From the NCBI GenBank assembly GCA_947478745.1, contig CANJXE010000004.1:1-43416 (forward strand): a stretch of DNA of 43,416 nt, given 5' to 3'. A model generated the notes under the pieces. It was not told the DNA's origin and did not search any database. It saw only the letters and a list, made by a program, of their open reading frames with translations. Positions within the stretch are counted from its first letter, which is position 1; each line of letters begins with the position of its first letter. The DNA is from Actinomycetota bacterium (GTDB lineage Bacteria; Actinomycetota; Thermoleophilia; Gaiellales; F1-60-MAGs149). Shown piece by piece: positions 7,564 through 14,752 of this stretch. Both the position numbers and the translations under genes were made by a program.

Positions 7564-8484
7564 ATGCCCACCCGCATCAGCGATCGCGCCGGCTACTACG
7601 GCGCCTGGGCCTCCGGCCTCTTCCTGACCGGCGTCGTCTTCGCCATCGTCGCCTGGCTGCTCGTCAACGGCCTGCGCAACGTCGACTGGACGTTCCTGAC
7701 GACCAACCCCGCGCCCGGATCGGTCGAGATCGGCGTGGCCGGCGGCATCGTGGCACCGCTGCTCGGCACGCTGATCATCACCGCGATGGGCACGCTGATC
7801 GCCCTGCCTCTGGGCCTCGCCACCGCCGTCTTCCTCGGCGAGTACGGCAAGCCGCGCCTCCTCAAGCAGCTGACGGACACGTCGATCGACCTGATCTTCG
7901 GCGTGCCCAGCATCGTCTTCGCCCTGTTCGGCCTGGCGATCTTCTCGAATCCGTCGCTGATCTTCCTGTCCGAGGAGGTCCAGACGTCGGGCAAGGCAAC
8001 CGCCAAGTCGTTCTTCTGCGCCTCGATCATGATGGCGCTGATCGCCCTGCCGCCGATCGTCCGCTCGACGCAGGCGGCAATCGCCAGCGTGCCGAACGTG
8101 CAGCGCGAGGCCGCCTACGCGCTCGGCAAGACGCGCTTCGCGATGATCCGCAAGGTCGTGCTTCCCTCGATCCGGCCGGGCATCGCCACCGGCACGATCC
8201 TCGGCATGGGCCGCATCGCCGGTGACACCGCGATCGTGTGGATCCTGCTCGGCGGGGCCGTGCTGGAGCCGCCCGTGGCCGGCTGGTGGGAGCCGCAGAA
8301 CCTGCTCGGCTTCCTGCACGGCACCGGCGCCACGCTGACCACGTACGTCTACTTCGCATCGCCCGCCGGCGAGGGCAACGCGGAGGGCAAGGCCTACGGC
8401 GCCGCGCTCGTCCTCTTCGCCCTCGTCTTCATCGTCAACATCGTGCTCGGCCGTGCCGGCCAGCGCCGCATCGGAAGGCAGTGA
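7564..8484 (+). CDS. pstA: phosphate ABC transporter permease PstA
   Basis: 306-residue membrane permease, partner of PstC. Characteristic segments: GGIVAPLLGTLIITAMGTLIALPLGLATAVFLGEYG, FGVPSIVFALFGLAIF, and the cytoplasmic EAA loop AAYALGKTRFAMIRKVVLPSIRPGIATGTILGMGRIAGDTA. About six hydrophobic spans. It begins one base after the pstC stop and its own stop overlaps the pstB start (TGATG), so the three genes are translationally coupled. Confidence 0.94.
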   Translation: MPTRISDRAGYYGAWASGLFLTGVVFAIVAWLLVNGLRNVDWTFLTTNPAPGSVEIGVAGGIVAPLLGTLIITAMGTLIALPLGLATAVFLGEYGKPRLLKQLTDTSIDLIFGVPSIVFALFGLAIFSNPSLIFLSEEVQTSGKATAKSFFCASIMMALIALPPIVRSTQAAIASVPNVQREAAYALGKTRFAMIRKVVLPSIRPGIATGTILGMGRIAGDTAIVWILLGGAVLEPPVAGWWEPQNLLGFLHGTGATLTTYVYFASPAGEGNAEGKAYGAALVLFALVFIVNIVLGRAGQRRIGRQ

Positions 8485-9488
8485 TGGAACCCCTCGACGA
8501 AACCCCGCAGAGCGATGAGCTCTACCAGCAGGCCCGTCGGCAGGAGTGGCGTCACGCGCTCGACACCACCAGCGACCGCCGTGCCGCCGGCATTCCGACC
8601 GATCCCACTGCGATCGCCGCCGTTCCCCCCGCCGCACCGGTGACGGTTGCGCCGGCCGTACCGGTCCTTCCCATCGCCTCGCAGGTCCCGGTTTCCTCCG
8701 TGCGTCGTGCCCACATCGCCGACGCCAACGACCTCGCGCTCGCCACGCGCGGCCTGCGCGTGGCCTTCAGCGGCAACGAGATCCTCCACGGCGTCGACAT
8801 CAACGCGCCGCGCGGCGGCGTCGTCGCCCTCGTCGGCCCCTCGGGCTGCGGCAAGACCACCCTCCTGCGCAGCCTCAACCGCCTTACCGAGCTCGCGCCG
8901 ACCGCGCAGATCAAAGGCCAGGTCCTGCTCGACGGCAACGACGTCTATGGGGCCAAGGTCGATCTCAACCTGCTGCGCCGCCGCGTCGGCATGGTCTTCC
9001 AGCAGCCGAACCCCTTCCCGATGTCGATCTTCGACAACGTCGCCTTCGCCATTCGCGAGCAGGCGCGCAAGCGCCCGACGCGCGGCTCGCTGATGCCCGC
9101 CGTCGAGCAGGCCCTGCAGCGTGCCGGCCTGTGGGACGAGATCAAGGACAACCTCGATCGCAGCGCCCTCTCGCTGTCGGGTGGCCAGCAGCAGCGCCTC
9201 TGCATCGCGCGCACGCTCGCCGCCGACCCCGAGGTGCTGCTGATGGACGAGCCGTGCTCGGCGCTCGACCCGCGCTCGACGGCGCGCATCGAGGAATTGA
9301 TCGTGCAGCTGGCCGGCTCGCTGACCGTCGTGATCGTCACCCACAACCTCGCCCAGGCTCGCCGTATCGCCGACTACGCCGCCTTCCTGCTCAACGGCGA
9401 CGTGATCGAGCAGGGCTTCGCCGAGCAGGTCTTCGAGACCCCGACCCAGCAGCAGACGGCGGACTTCGTCGCCGGCATCTTCGGCTAG
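8484..9488 (+). CDS. pstB: phosphate ABC transporter ATPase with unusual N-terminal extension
   Basis: 334-residue ATPase that powers phosphate import. Walker A GPSGCGKTT at residues 118-126, Q-loop QQPNPFPMSI, ABC signature LSGGQQQR at 231-238, Walker B VLLMDEP at 251-257 and switch His287 are all intact. PstB proteins are usually about 250-260 residues; here some 80 extra residues precede the fold, consisting of an acidic, glutamine-containing start and an Ala/Pro/Val-rich linker (about 42-70). The ATG overlaps the pstA stop by one base. A start at a later in-frame codon cannot be excluded, but no ATG with a good Shine-Dalgarno is seen near the domain boundary. Confidence 0.93.
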   Translation: MEPLDETPQSDELYQQARRQEWRHALDTTSDRRAAGIPTDPTAIAAVPPAAPVTVAPAVPVLPIASQVPVSSVRRAHIADANDLALATRGLRVAFSGNEILHGVDINAPRGGVVALVGPSGCGKTTLLRSLNRLTELAPTAQIKGQVLLDGNDVYGAKVDLNLLRRRVGMVFQQPNPFPMSIFDNVAFAIREQARKRPTRGSLMPAVEQALQRAGLWDEIKDNLDRSALSLSGGQQQRLCIARTLAADPEVLLMDEPCSALDPRSTARIEELIVQLAGSLTVVIVTHNLAQARRIADYAAFLLNGDVIEQGFAEQVFETPTQQQTADFVAGIFG

Positions 9489-9497
9489 GAGCCCACC

Positions 9498-10340
9498 GTG
9501 CGCGCGATCCTCCTCCTGCTCGCCCTCGCCGCCTGCGCAGCCCTGTTCGCGGGCTGCGAGAGCACCTTCGACAAGGCGGCCAAGGCGCGCGCCGCAGCGG
9601 GCGACGTGGAGCAGGTCGTGGCAGTCGACATGACCCAGCTGGGCGGCATCACGGCCGAGCCTCTGGCCGTGATCCCCTCCGCCGACGGCCTGACGGCCGC
9701 TGTCGTCGTCAAGGTCACCGCCGCTCCGGGCACCTCCGTGCTGTGGGCGCCGATCGAGGTGACCGTCCTCGACGCCGCCGGCCAGGAGGTCGGGACCAAC
9801 AACATCCCCGGCGCGCTGCCGATCCTGATCCACCTCGCCTCGACCGCGGGCGGCACCACCGCCTACTACGTCAACGACCAGATCCTGCTCAGCGGCGAGC
9901 CCGCCAGCGCGACGGCCCTCGTGGGCGGGAAGGCATTCGCCGGCACGCTGCTCGGCGACCTCTCGACCACGCCGGTCGCGGTCGCCGCCGATTCGGACTA
10001 CGGCGACTCCTGGACGACCACGGTCACCAACACCACGAGCGTCCGTCAGGAGCAGATCGTCGTGCAGGTGATCGTGCGCGACGGCGACACGATCGTCGGC
10101 GCCGGCACTGCCAACATCGACGGCCTCGATCCGGGCGCCTCTGCAGACGTCACCGGCTACTTCATCGGGTCGAGCAAGGGCACGATCGAGCTCTTCGCAC
10201 CGTCCTCGAACGCGGCCAATGGCGCAGGCGCGCCCGCCCCGGCCGCGGCGGGTGGCGTGGCGTCAACGGAGAGCTCCACCGTCGACGCCACGACGGACTC
10301 CTCCTCCGAGGTGCCGACGATGACGCTGCAGATCAACTGA
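9498..10340 (+). CDS. secreted lipoprotein of unknown function linked to pst genes
   Basis: 280 residues from GTG 9498 (AGGAG about 7 nt upstream, overlapping the pstB end). Signal sequence MRAILLLLALAACAALF leads to the lipobox FAGC with the lipidated Cys at residue 20. The mature part appears to hold two beta-rich modules: one around APGTSVLWAPIEVTVLDAAGQEVGTNN and one around SWTTTVTNTTSVRQEQIVVQVIVRDGDTIVGAGTANIDGLDPGASADV. Both look like FxLYD-type or related immunoglobulin-like modules that describe extracytoplasmic binding domains. The tail is low-complexity Ala/Ser/Thr. It follows pstB by 9 bp, so it is probably in the same operon. The function is unknown. Confidence 0.75.
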   Translation: MRAILLLLALAACAALFAGCESTFDKAAKARAAAGDVEQVVAVDMTQLGGITAEPLAVIPSADGLTAAVVVKVTAAPGTSVLWAPIEVTVLDAAGQEVGTNNIPGALPILIHLASTAGGTTAYYVNDQILLSGEPASATALVGGKAFAGTLLGDLSTTPVAVAADSDYGDSWTTTVTNTTSVRQEQIVVQVIVRDGDTIVGAGTANIDGLDPGASADVTGYFIGSSKGTIELFAPSSNAANGAGAPAPAAAGGVASTESSTVDATTDSSSEVPTMTLQIN

Positions 10341-10374
10341 GCGCCGGCACCCGAACGCCGCCGCGCGCCGCTGA

Positions 10375-10380
10375 TAGCCT
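10375..10380 (+). promoter_or_regulatory. -10 box, leaderless start of the epimerase-like gene
   Basis: TAGCCT ends 7 nt before GTG 10388. Confidence 0.5.
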
Positions 10381-10387
10381 GAGGCAC

Positions 10388-11710
10388 GTGCGCATCCGTC
10401 TCCCGCTCCTGCTCTGCGCCCTGCTCGGCGCGCTCATCCTCGCCTCCGCAGCCCCTGCGGCCTCGCTCGCGCAGAACCTGACGCGCAGCGGTGTGCCAGC
10501 GGCGGAACGTCAAGCCGATCTGGCCGCCGTGGCGCGCGCCAAGGCGCTCGCCAAGAAGCTCGGCGGCTCGCGCGCTCAGGCGCTCAACGCCGTCGTCAAG
10601 AGCGCCAACCAGATCGCCGCCCGCCCCGATCTCACGCCCGATCTCGCCCGCGTCGTCTTCCTCGAACTCGACGCCAACACGACCTACCTCGCGACGCATG
10701 CCCTGCCCTCCTCCGGCACGCGCATCCGCATCGATGGCGTCGTCTACGAGAGCTACACGGGACAGGGCCTGCGGATCCAGCCGCTCGGCACGTACTTCGC
10801 GATCCTCGAGCCGGGTCAGGGCATCGTCGCCGAGGGCGGCGTCGGCGCGGCGATGACGAGCGCGCAGAAGATCGTGCTGGCGGTCGGCGACACCTATCAG
10901 CTGCCCTACCTCTTCCCGTACGCCGGCACGAACCCGCCGTGGTACAGCGCAATGGCCGAGGGCGTCGCGGCATCCGCTGGGATCAGCGTCTGGAACCGCA
11001 ACGGCGAGGACCAGTATCTGGACTGGGCGATCCGCTTCGGCAACGCCGCCCTCGCCTTCGGCATCCCGGTCGAGAACAACGGCCTCTGGTTCCCCCTCTA
11101 CGTGTCCAAGCCCGGCTATCGCGTGCTCAACGGCCACCTGCAGACCGTGCAGGCCATGAGCGACCTCGCCGATGCCACCGGTGACGACGCCTTCGCCGAC
11201 GCCTTCAGCCGCAGCGTGGCCACCACCAAGGCCGTGCTGCCCAAGTACAACACCGGCGGCTGGGGCCGCTACGCGCCGGGCGAGGATGCCCCCGTCAAGT
11301 ACATGAGCCTGATGGCCACGCAGCTGACCGATCTCGGTGCCATCACCGGCGACCCCGCCTTCACCACCATGGGTCAGGCCTTCGCCAAGGATCTCAAGAC
11401 GCCGCCCGTCCTGACCGGCCCGACCAAGCCGGTCAAGCCCCTCAGCACCCGCCGCTTCAAGGCCAAGCCGTTCGTCAAGCTCCTGATCAAGCGCGACAAG
11501 CCCGTCAAGCTCACCATCCGCGTCACGACCAAGCGCGGCGGCCCGTCCGGCATCGGCCCCTTCTCCGTCAGCGTCTCCTCCGGCTCCGGCCGCATCAAGG
11601 TGACGCTCCCGCGCAAGCCCGGCATGTACACCGTGCGCGCGGATGCAAAGGACTGGGCCGGCAATCGCGTCAAGAACGTGCTGCTGGCCACCGTGCGCGT
11701 CAAGCGCTAG
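10388..11710 (+). CDS. secreted D-glucuronyl C5-epimerase-like protein
   Basis: 440 residues from GTG 10388. Signal peptide (RIRLPLLLCALLGALILASAAPAA). A helical N-terminal part leads into a region resembling the D-glucuronyl C5-epimerase C-terminal (GLCE) alpha/alpha fold, approximately residues 180-360: PPWYSAMAEGVAASAGISVW, GLWFPLYVSKPGYRVLNGHL, and VLPKYNTGGWGRYAP. The last 75 residues look like a beta-sandwich with Lys-rich strands. GLCE enzymes epimerise glucuronyl residues in polysaccharides; the bacterial homologues are poorly characterised, so substrate and activity are unknown. The TAGCCT box 7 nt before the start supports a promoter of its own, even though it follows the pst block by 47 bp. 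A longer open frame upstream only overlaps pstB and the lipoprotein and is not coding. Confidence 0.75.
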   Translation: MRIRLPLLLCALLGALILASAAPAASLAQNLTRSGVPAAERQADLAAVARAKALAKKLGGSRAQALNAVVKSANQIAARPDLTPDLARVVFLELDANTTYLATHALPSSGTRIRIDGVVYESYTGQGLRIQPLGTYFAILEPGQGIVAEGGVGAAMTSAQKIVLAVGDTYQLPYLFPYAGTNPPWYSAMAEGVAASAGISVWNRNGEDQYLDWAIRFGNAALAFGIPVENNGLWFPLYVSKPGYRVLNGHLQTVQAMSDLADATGDDAFADAFSRSVATTKAVLPKYNTGGWGRYAPGEDAPVKYMSLMATQLTDLGAITGDPAFTTMGQAFAKDLKTPPVLTGPTKPVKPLSTRRFKAKPFVKLLIKRDKPVKLTIRVTTKRGGPSGIGPFSVSVSSGSGRIKVTLPRKPGMYTVRADAKDWAGNRVKNVLLATVRVKR

Positions 11711-11778
11711 AGGGCGACCCCGAGAAAGCTGCCGCGCACGGTGGCCGGCAGCACGTTCTCGACGCGAGCGTCACACCG

Positions 11779-11860
11779 GGATCCGGATCCATGTCCGGGG
11801 GTGTCCTCGGAGGCATCAGCGTCGATTGCCTCAGCAACCCCGTGGGGATCCGGATCCACC
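11779..11860 (+). repeat. array unit A (direct)
   Basis: 82 bp bounded by GGATCCGGATCC at 11779-11790 and 11846-11857. Its first 34 nt are identical to the inverted unit C; its second half (gcatcagcgtcgattgcctc) is identical to the inverted unit D over 20 nt. Confidence 0.85.
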
Positions 11861-11894
11861 GAAGCTGATCCCAGCGGACCTTGATCCCACCACA

Positions 11895-11977
11895 GGATCC
11901 GGATCCATGTCCGGCGTCCCACGGCGAAGACATCAGCGGCGATGGCCTCTCCAGCGACGTGGGGATCCGGATCCACC
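11895..11977 (+). repeat. array unit B (direct)
   Basis: 83 bp bounded by GGATCCGGATCC at 11895-11906 and 11963-11974. Its second half matches the inverted unit C over 49 nt with one mismatch, and its first half matches unit D in 16 of 19 nt after the shared start (ccggcgtcccacggcgaag against ccggagtctcacggcgaag). Confidence 0.85.
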
Positions 11978-11988
11978 GAGTTGGCTGT

Positions 11989-12031
11989 GGGTGGGTTGGG
12001 TGTGGGTGGGTTGGGTGTGAAGGCGGGTGGG
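11989..12031 (+). repeat. G-quadruplex-prone core with a 15-bp tandem repeat
   Basis: Six GGG runs separated by 1-3 nt lie in 11989-12015, made by two tandem copies of tgtgggtgggttggg, and two more runs follow at 12025-12031. This fits the parallel G-quadruplex pattern on the plus strand. It is next to a near-perfect palindrome (CGGGTGG...CCACCCG, about 12024-12045) and lies between the direct and inverted units. Confidence 0.7.
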
Positions 12032-12106
12032 TCCGGATCCACCCGCGTTGGCTCTGGGTGGATCCAGCGTGTGGACGGCCGACCCTGATCCAACAATTCC
12101 AAGGCG

Positions 12107-12188
12107 GGTGGATCCGGATCCCCACGTCGCTGGAGAGGCCATCGCCCCTGATGTCTCCGAGGACACCCCCGGACATGGATCCGGATCC
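12107..12188 (-). repeat. array unit C (inverted)
   Basis: 82 bp, inverted relative to A and B, bounded by GGATCCGGATCC at 12110-12121 and 12177-12188. It combines the first half of A with the second half of B, the junction falling near the catcag motif. Confidence 0.85.
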
Positions 12189-12224
12189 TTTGCGTGATCA
12201 AGCCCCACCCGGATCAGGGTCGAT

Positions 12225-12304
12225 GGATCCGGGTCCCCACGTGGTCGGGGAGGCAATCGACGCTGATGCCTTCGCCGTGAGACTCCGGACATGGACCCGG
12301 ATCC
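12225..12304 (-). repeat. array unit D (inverted)
   Basis: 80 bp, inverted, with diverged borders (GGATCCGGGTCC and GGACCCGGATCC). It combines a B-like first half with an A-like second half, so it is the reciprocal of unit C. The spacer between C and D is also an inverted, diverged copy of the spacer between A and B. Confidence 0.8.
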
Positions 12305-12334
12305 TTGGGGAATCCAACTCTGACGCATCAGCTT

Positions 12335-12405
12335 CGATAGCGATGGTGCTGTGCGTATCGGGCAGCGCTGCGCGCTACCCGATACGCACAGCACCGTCGA
12401 TATCG
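12335..12405 (-). terminator. snap-back hairpin at the 3' end of the first NlpC gene
   Basis: 28-nt arms (12335-12362 and 12378-12405) pair at 26 positions, with a perfect 18-bp inner stem and a 15-nt loop containing the stop codon region (12375-12377). The right arm is coding sequence for the last residues of the hydrolase (DIDGAVRIG), so the left arm is an inverted copy of the gene's own end. It can act as a terminator for the minus-strand gene. Confidence 0.7.
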
Positions 12406-13508
12406 CCGCGATCTCCGAGGCTGGAGACCTTAACCACGTCGCCGGTCTGCGGGGAGTGCACGTACTGGCCACCGCCGATGTAGATGCCGATGTGGCCGGA
12501 GCCGTGGAACGAGACGAGGTCGCCGGGCTCGAGCGCCTCCATCGGCACGGGCGTGCCCATGGCGTACTGCGCGGCGGCGTAGTGCGGTAGCGAGACGCCG
12601 GCCTGGGCGTAGGCCCAGGCGACGAGGCCGGAGCAGTCGAAGCCGCTGGTTGACTCGCCGCCCCAGACGTACGGGATGCCGAGGGCGCCGAGGGCGATGG
12701 AGGCGGCCGAGCCGCCAGTGCTGGAGGACGGCGGCGGCTGGATGTACGTCCCCGTGTCGGCGCTGCCGGCGACGGAGCCGCCGAGCGTCAGGTCCTGATT
12801 GGTGGCGGCGGCGGATGCGTCGGCGAGGATGCCGGTGGCGCTGGCGGCGCGCTGGGCGTCGGCTGCCTGCTGCGCGGCCATGCGCTGGGCGAGGATGCGC
12901 TGGATCTCGCCGCTGAGCGAGTCGAGCAGGCGCTGGCGGGCAGCGAGCGTGCCCCGGATCGAGTCCTCCTCGGCCTTGCGCTGGGCGAGCGCCGATTCGC
13001 GCGTCGCACGCTCGCTCTCGAGCGCACGCTCGCGCTGCTTCACGTCGTGGGAGTAGGTGCGGACGTCGGTGACGACCTGCGCGGCGTGCGAGGTGGCGCG
13101 CTGGACGAAGCGGGACTGGTCGACGAGCTGGTCGATCGAACCGGCGTTCAACAGCATGGCGACGAGGTCTGGATTGCCCTGCCGATAGGCATCGACGAGC
13201 ATCGCGGAGAGCTCCTGCCGCGAGACGCGGAGGTTGATCCTCGAAGCGTCGAGCAGCTTCTTGTTCTCGGAGATCTTCGTGTTCGTGCGATCGAGCTCGA
13301 CCTGCGCGGCGTTGTACTGCTCGGCCGCAGCGGCCACCTGGCTGTTGAGCGACTCGAGCTCGACCTGCGCCTTGTCGGCCTGCGCACGCGCATCGGCGAG
13401 CCGATCGGCGCGAGCCGCGCCGGGCGCGAATCCAGCTGTGACGGCCACGACGAGCAGCGCGAAGAGCGCTGCAGCGGGCCGGAGGCGAGGTCTCCGAGGG
13501 TGCCGCAT
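12375..13508 (-). CDS. NlpC/P60 peptidoglycan hydrolase with coiled-coil domain (RipA-like)
   Basis: 377-residue secreted cell-wall endopeptidase. A basic signal peptide (MRHPRRPRLRPAAALFALLV... ending near ARA) is followed by a long alpha-helical coiled coil of about 200 residues, an Ala/Ser and Pro-rich linker, and a C-terminal NlpC/P60 domain. The catalytic Cys292 is in GFDCSGLV; His339 (GSGHIGIY) and His351 (YVHS) complete the active site. Such proteins cut the D-Glu-mDAP stem-peptide bond during division, with the coiled coil as an autoinhibitory or partner-binding arm. ATG 13508 is favoured; GTG 13517 or 13514 is in frame, and a TACCCT -10 box lies 9 nt upstream. The adjacent upstream gene is a paralogue. 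Confidence 0.9.
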   Translation of the reverse strand: MRHPRRPRLRPAAALFALLVVAVTAGFAPGAARADRLADARAQADKAQVELESLNSQVAAAAEQYNAAQVELDRTNTKISENKKLLDASRINLRVSRQELSAMLVDAYRQGNPDLVAMLLNAGSIDQLVDQSRFVQRATSHAAQVVTDVRTYSHDVKQRERALESERATRESALAQRKAEEDSIRGTLAARQRLLDSLSGEIQRILAQRMAAQQAADAQRAASATGILADASAAATNQDLTLGGSVAGSADTGTYIQPPPSSSTGGSAASIALGALGIPYVWGGESTSGFDCSGLVAWAYAQAGVSLPHYAAAQYAMGTPVPMEALEPGDLVSFHGSGHIGIYIGGGQYVHSPQTGDVVKVSSLGDRGDIDGAVRIG

Positions 13509-13564
13509 ATGCACCACAGGGTAGCAGCGGCCTGCCGATCCAACGCGGTCGCGGACGAGGCGCA

Positions 13565-14551
13565 TCATCCGAGTCGCACGAATCCGTCGAGATCGGCGCG
13601 GTCGGCGAGCGAGTGCACCCGCACCACGTCGCCCGACTTCGTCGAGTGCACGTACAGGCCGTCGCCGAGGTAGATGCCCACGTGGCCCTGGCCGTGGAAG
13701 GAGATGATGTCGCCCGGCTGTGCCGTTGCGCGCGTCACGCGCTGCCCCGCATCCCAGATCTGCCACGACGAGCGTTGGATCGGCAGTCCGGCTTGGGCGA
13801 ATGCCCAGTAGAGGAGCCCCGAGCAGTCGAAGCCGGTCTTGGGCGAGAAGCCGGCGGAGCGATAGGGCGCACCGAGCTGGGTGAGCGCGTAGGCCGCGGC
13901 GATCGCCCCGGTACCGGATGCCGCCGGAGGCGCCGGTGGGCCATCGAACTGCAGCGCCAGGTCCGTGCCGTTGTCGCCGGCCGCACGCGTCGGCGAGAGC
14001 GGCGTGTCGGCCAGCAGGACGCGGTCCCGAGCCGCACCTCGGCGTACCTGTGCCTGCCGCTGCCGCCTGTGATCCGCCCGGAGCACGCGCTGACGCATCT
14101 CGAGCGAGAGCCCGCCGAGCACGACGGCTCGACGCTGCGACGCCTTCGCGACCAGCGTGCGTGCGTAGGCGCGGTCCCGCGTGAGGCTCGGCAACGAGCG
14201 CTGCAGCTCGATGCGCCGCTTGGCGACGTCGAGGTAGGCCGTGGCAGCGCCGCCCACCCCGGCCGTGGGCGCGCTCTCGAGCGTGCCGCGCACGATGCGC
14301 TCCAGAGTCGCGGCCCGATTGAGGCGCCGATCGGCTCCGTGCAGGCGGCGCTCGGCGCCCGTCAGCAGCCGCTGGGCCGCGATCGCCTGCAGATCGGTCT
14401 CGTGCAGGGCGATGACGGCACGCTTGAACGCCGGGGCGCGATGCGTGCGCCAAGCGGCGGACGCGGGCGCGACGATGACCATGGATGCAACGACCAACAG
14501 CGCGAGAAGCGAGACCACCGGCCGGAGCTGCGTGCTCCGTGTGTTCGACAT
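13565..14551 (-). CDS. NlpC/P60 family peptidoglycan hydrolase, paralogue
   Basis: 328-residue secreted hydrolase. Start at ATG 14551 gives MSNTRSTQLRPVVSLLALLVVASMVIV..., a good signal peptide ending near ASA. A basic helical region (Arg-rich; not as regular a coiled coil as the neighbour) precedes the NlpC/P60 domain: Cys243 (GFDCSGLL), His290 (GQGHVGIY) and His302 (YVHS). The last 88 residues align with the downstream gene without gaps, so the pair arose by tandem duplication while the N-terminal arms diverged. The gap between the two genes is 56 bp, and a TAGGTT -10 box lies 10 nt before the start. Confidence 0.88.
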   Translation of the reverse strand: MSNTRSTQLRPVVSLLALLVVASMVIVAPASAAWRTHRAPAFKRAVIALHETDLQAIAAQRLLTGAERRLHGADRRLNRAATLERIVRGTLESAPTAGVGGAATAYLDVAKRRIELQRSLPSLTRDRAYARTLVAKASQRRAVVLGGLSLEMRQRVLRADHRRQRQAQVRRGAARDRVLLADTPLSPTRAAGDNGTDLALQFDGPPAPPAASGTGAIAAAYALTQLGAPYRSAGFSPKTGFDCSGLLYWAFAQAGLPIQRSSWQIWDAGQRVTRATAQPGDIISFHGQGHVGIYLGDGLYVHSTKSGDVVRVHSLADRADLDGFVRLG

Positions 14552-14752
14552 TCGAGCCCCGAACCTAGCATCGATTCGTCGCCGCGTGGGGAAAAAGTCC
14601 TGCAAACTGGTGGCGATTGCCACATGATCGTGACGGGTTTACCGCTCCCGCCCCCGTTCCCGAGCAGCCGGATCACGCCGCTTTGACACCGCCCACGGAC
14701 GTCTGCGCGAGGCCGGGCCGCCCGTTGGCGACCCGGCCCGCACCCGTGCGCA

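Larger units (their letters stand above)
11711..12374. other. gene-free region holding an inverted repeat array
   Basis: No credible gene. Short open frames occur on both strands, but their translations are repeats of DPDP, GSGS or IRI created by the GGATCCGGATCC motif. The stretch contains four related 80-83 bp units, a G-rich core, and a snap-back hairpin reaching into the 3' end of the adjacent NlpC gene. Confidence 0.8.

Noticed and set aside
5442-7577. A 711-codon antisense open frame opposite pstS and pstC
   Set aside because: Composition is Arg/Asp/Gly-rich as expected from high-GC antisense frames; both sense genes are certain.
8546-11710. A 1054-codon open frame spanning pstB, the lipoprotein and the epimerase-like gene
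   Set aside because: Only its last 440 codons are a real protein; the first part is an Arg-rich shadow of pstB and the lipoprotein gene.
11779-12304. CRISPR array
   Set aside because: Units are long, mixed in orientation, flanked by palindromes and have no regular unique spacers or cas genes.
11643-12483. Several open frames of 100-200 codons on both strands across the repeat array
   Set aside because: Translations are DPDP/GSGS/IRI repeats made by the GGATCCGGATCC motif, present in all frames, with no start signals and no family resemblance.
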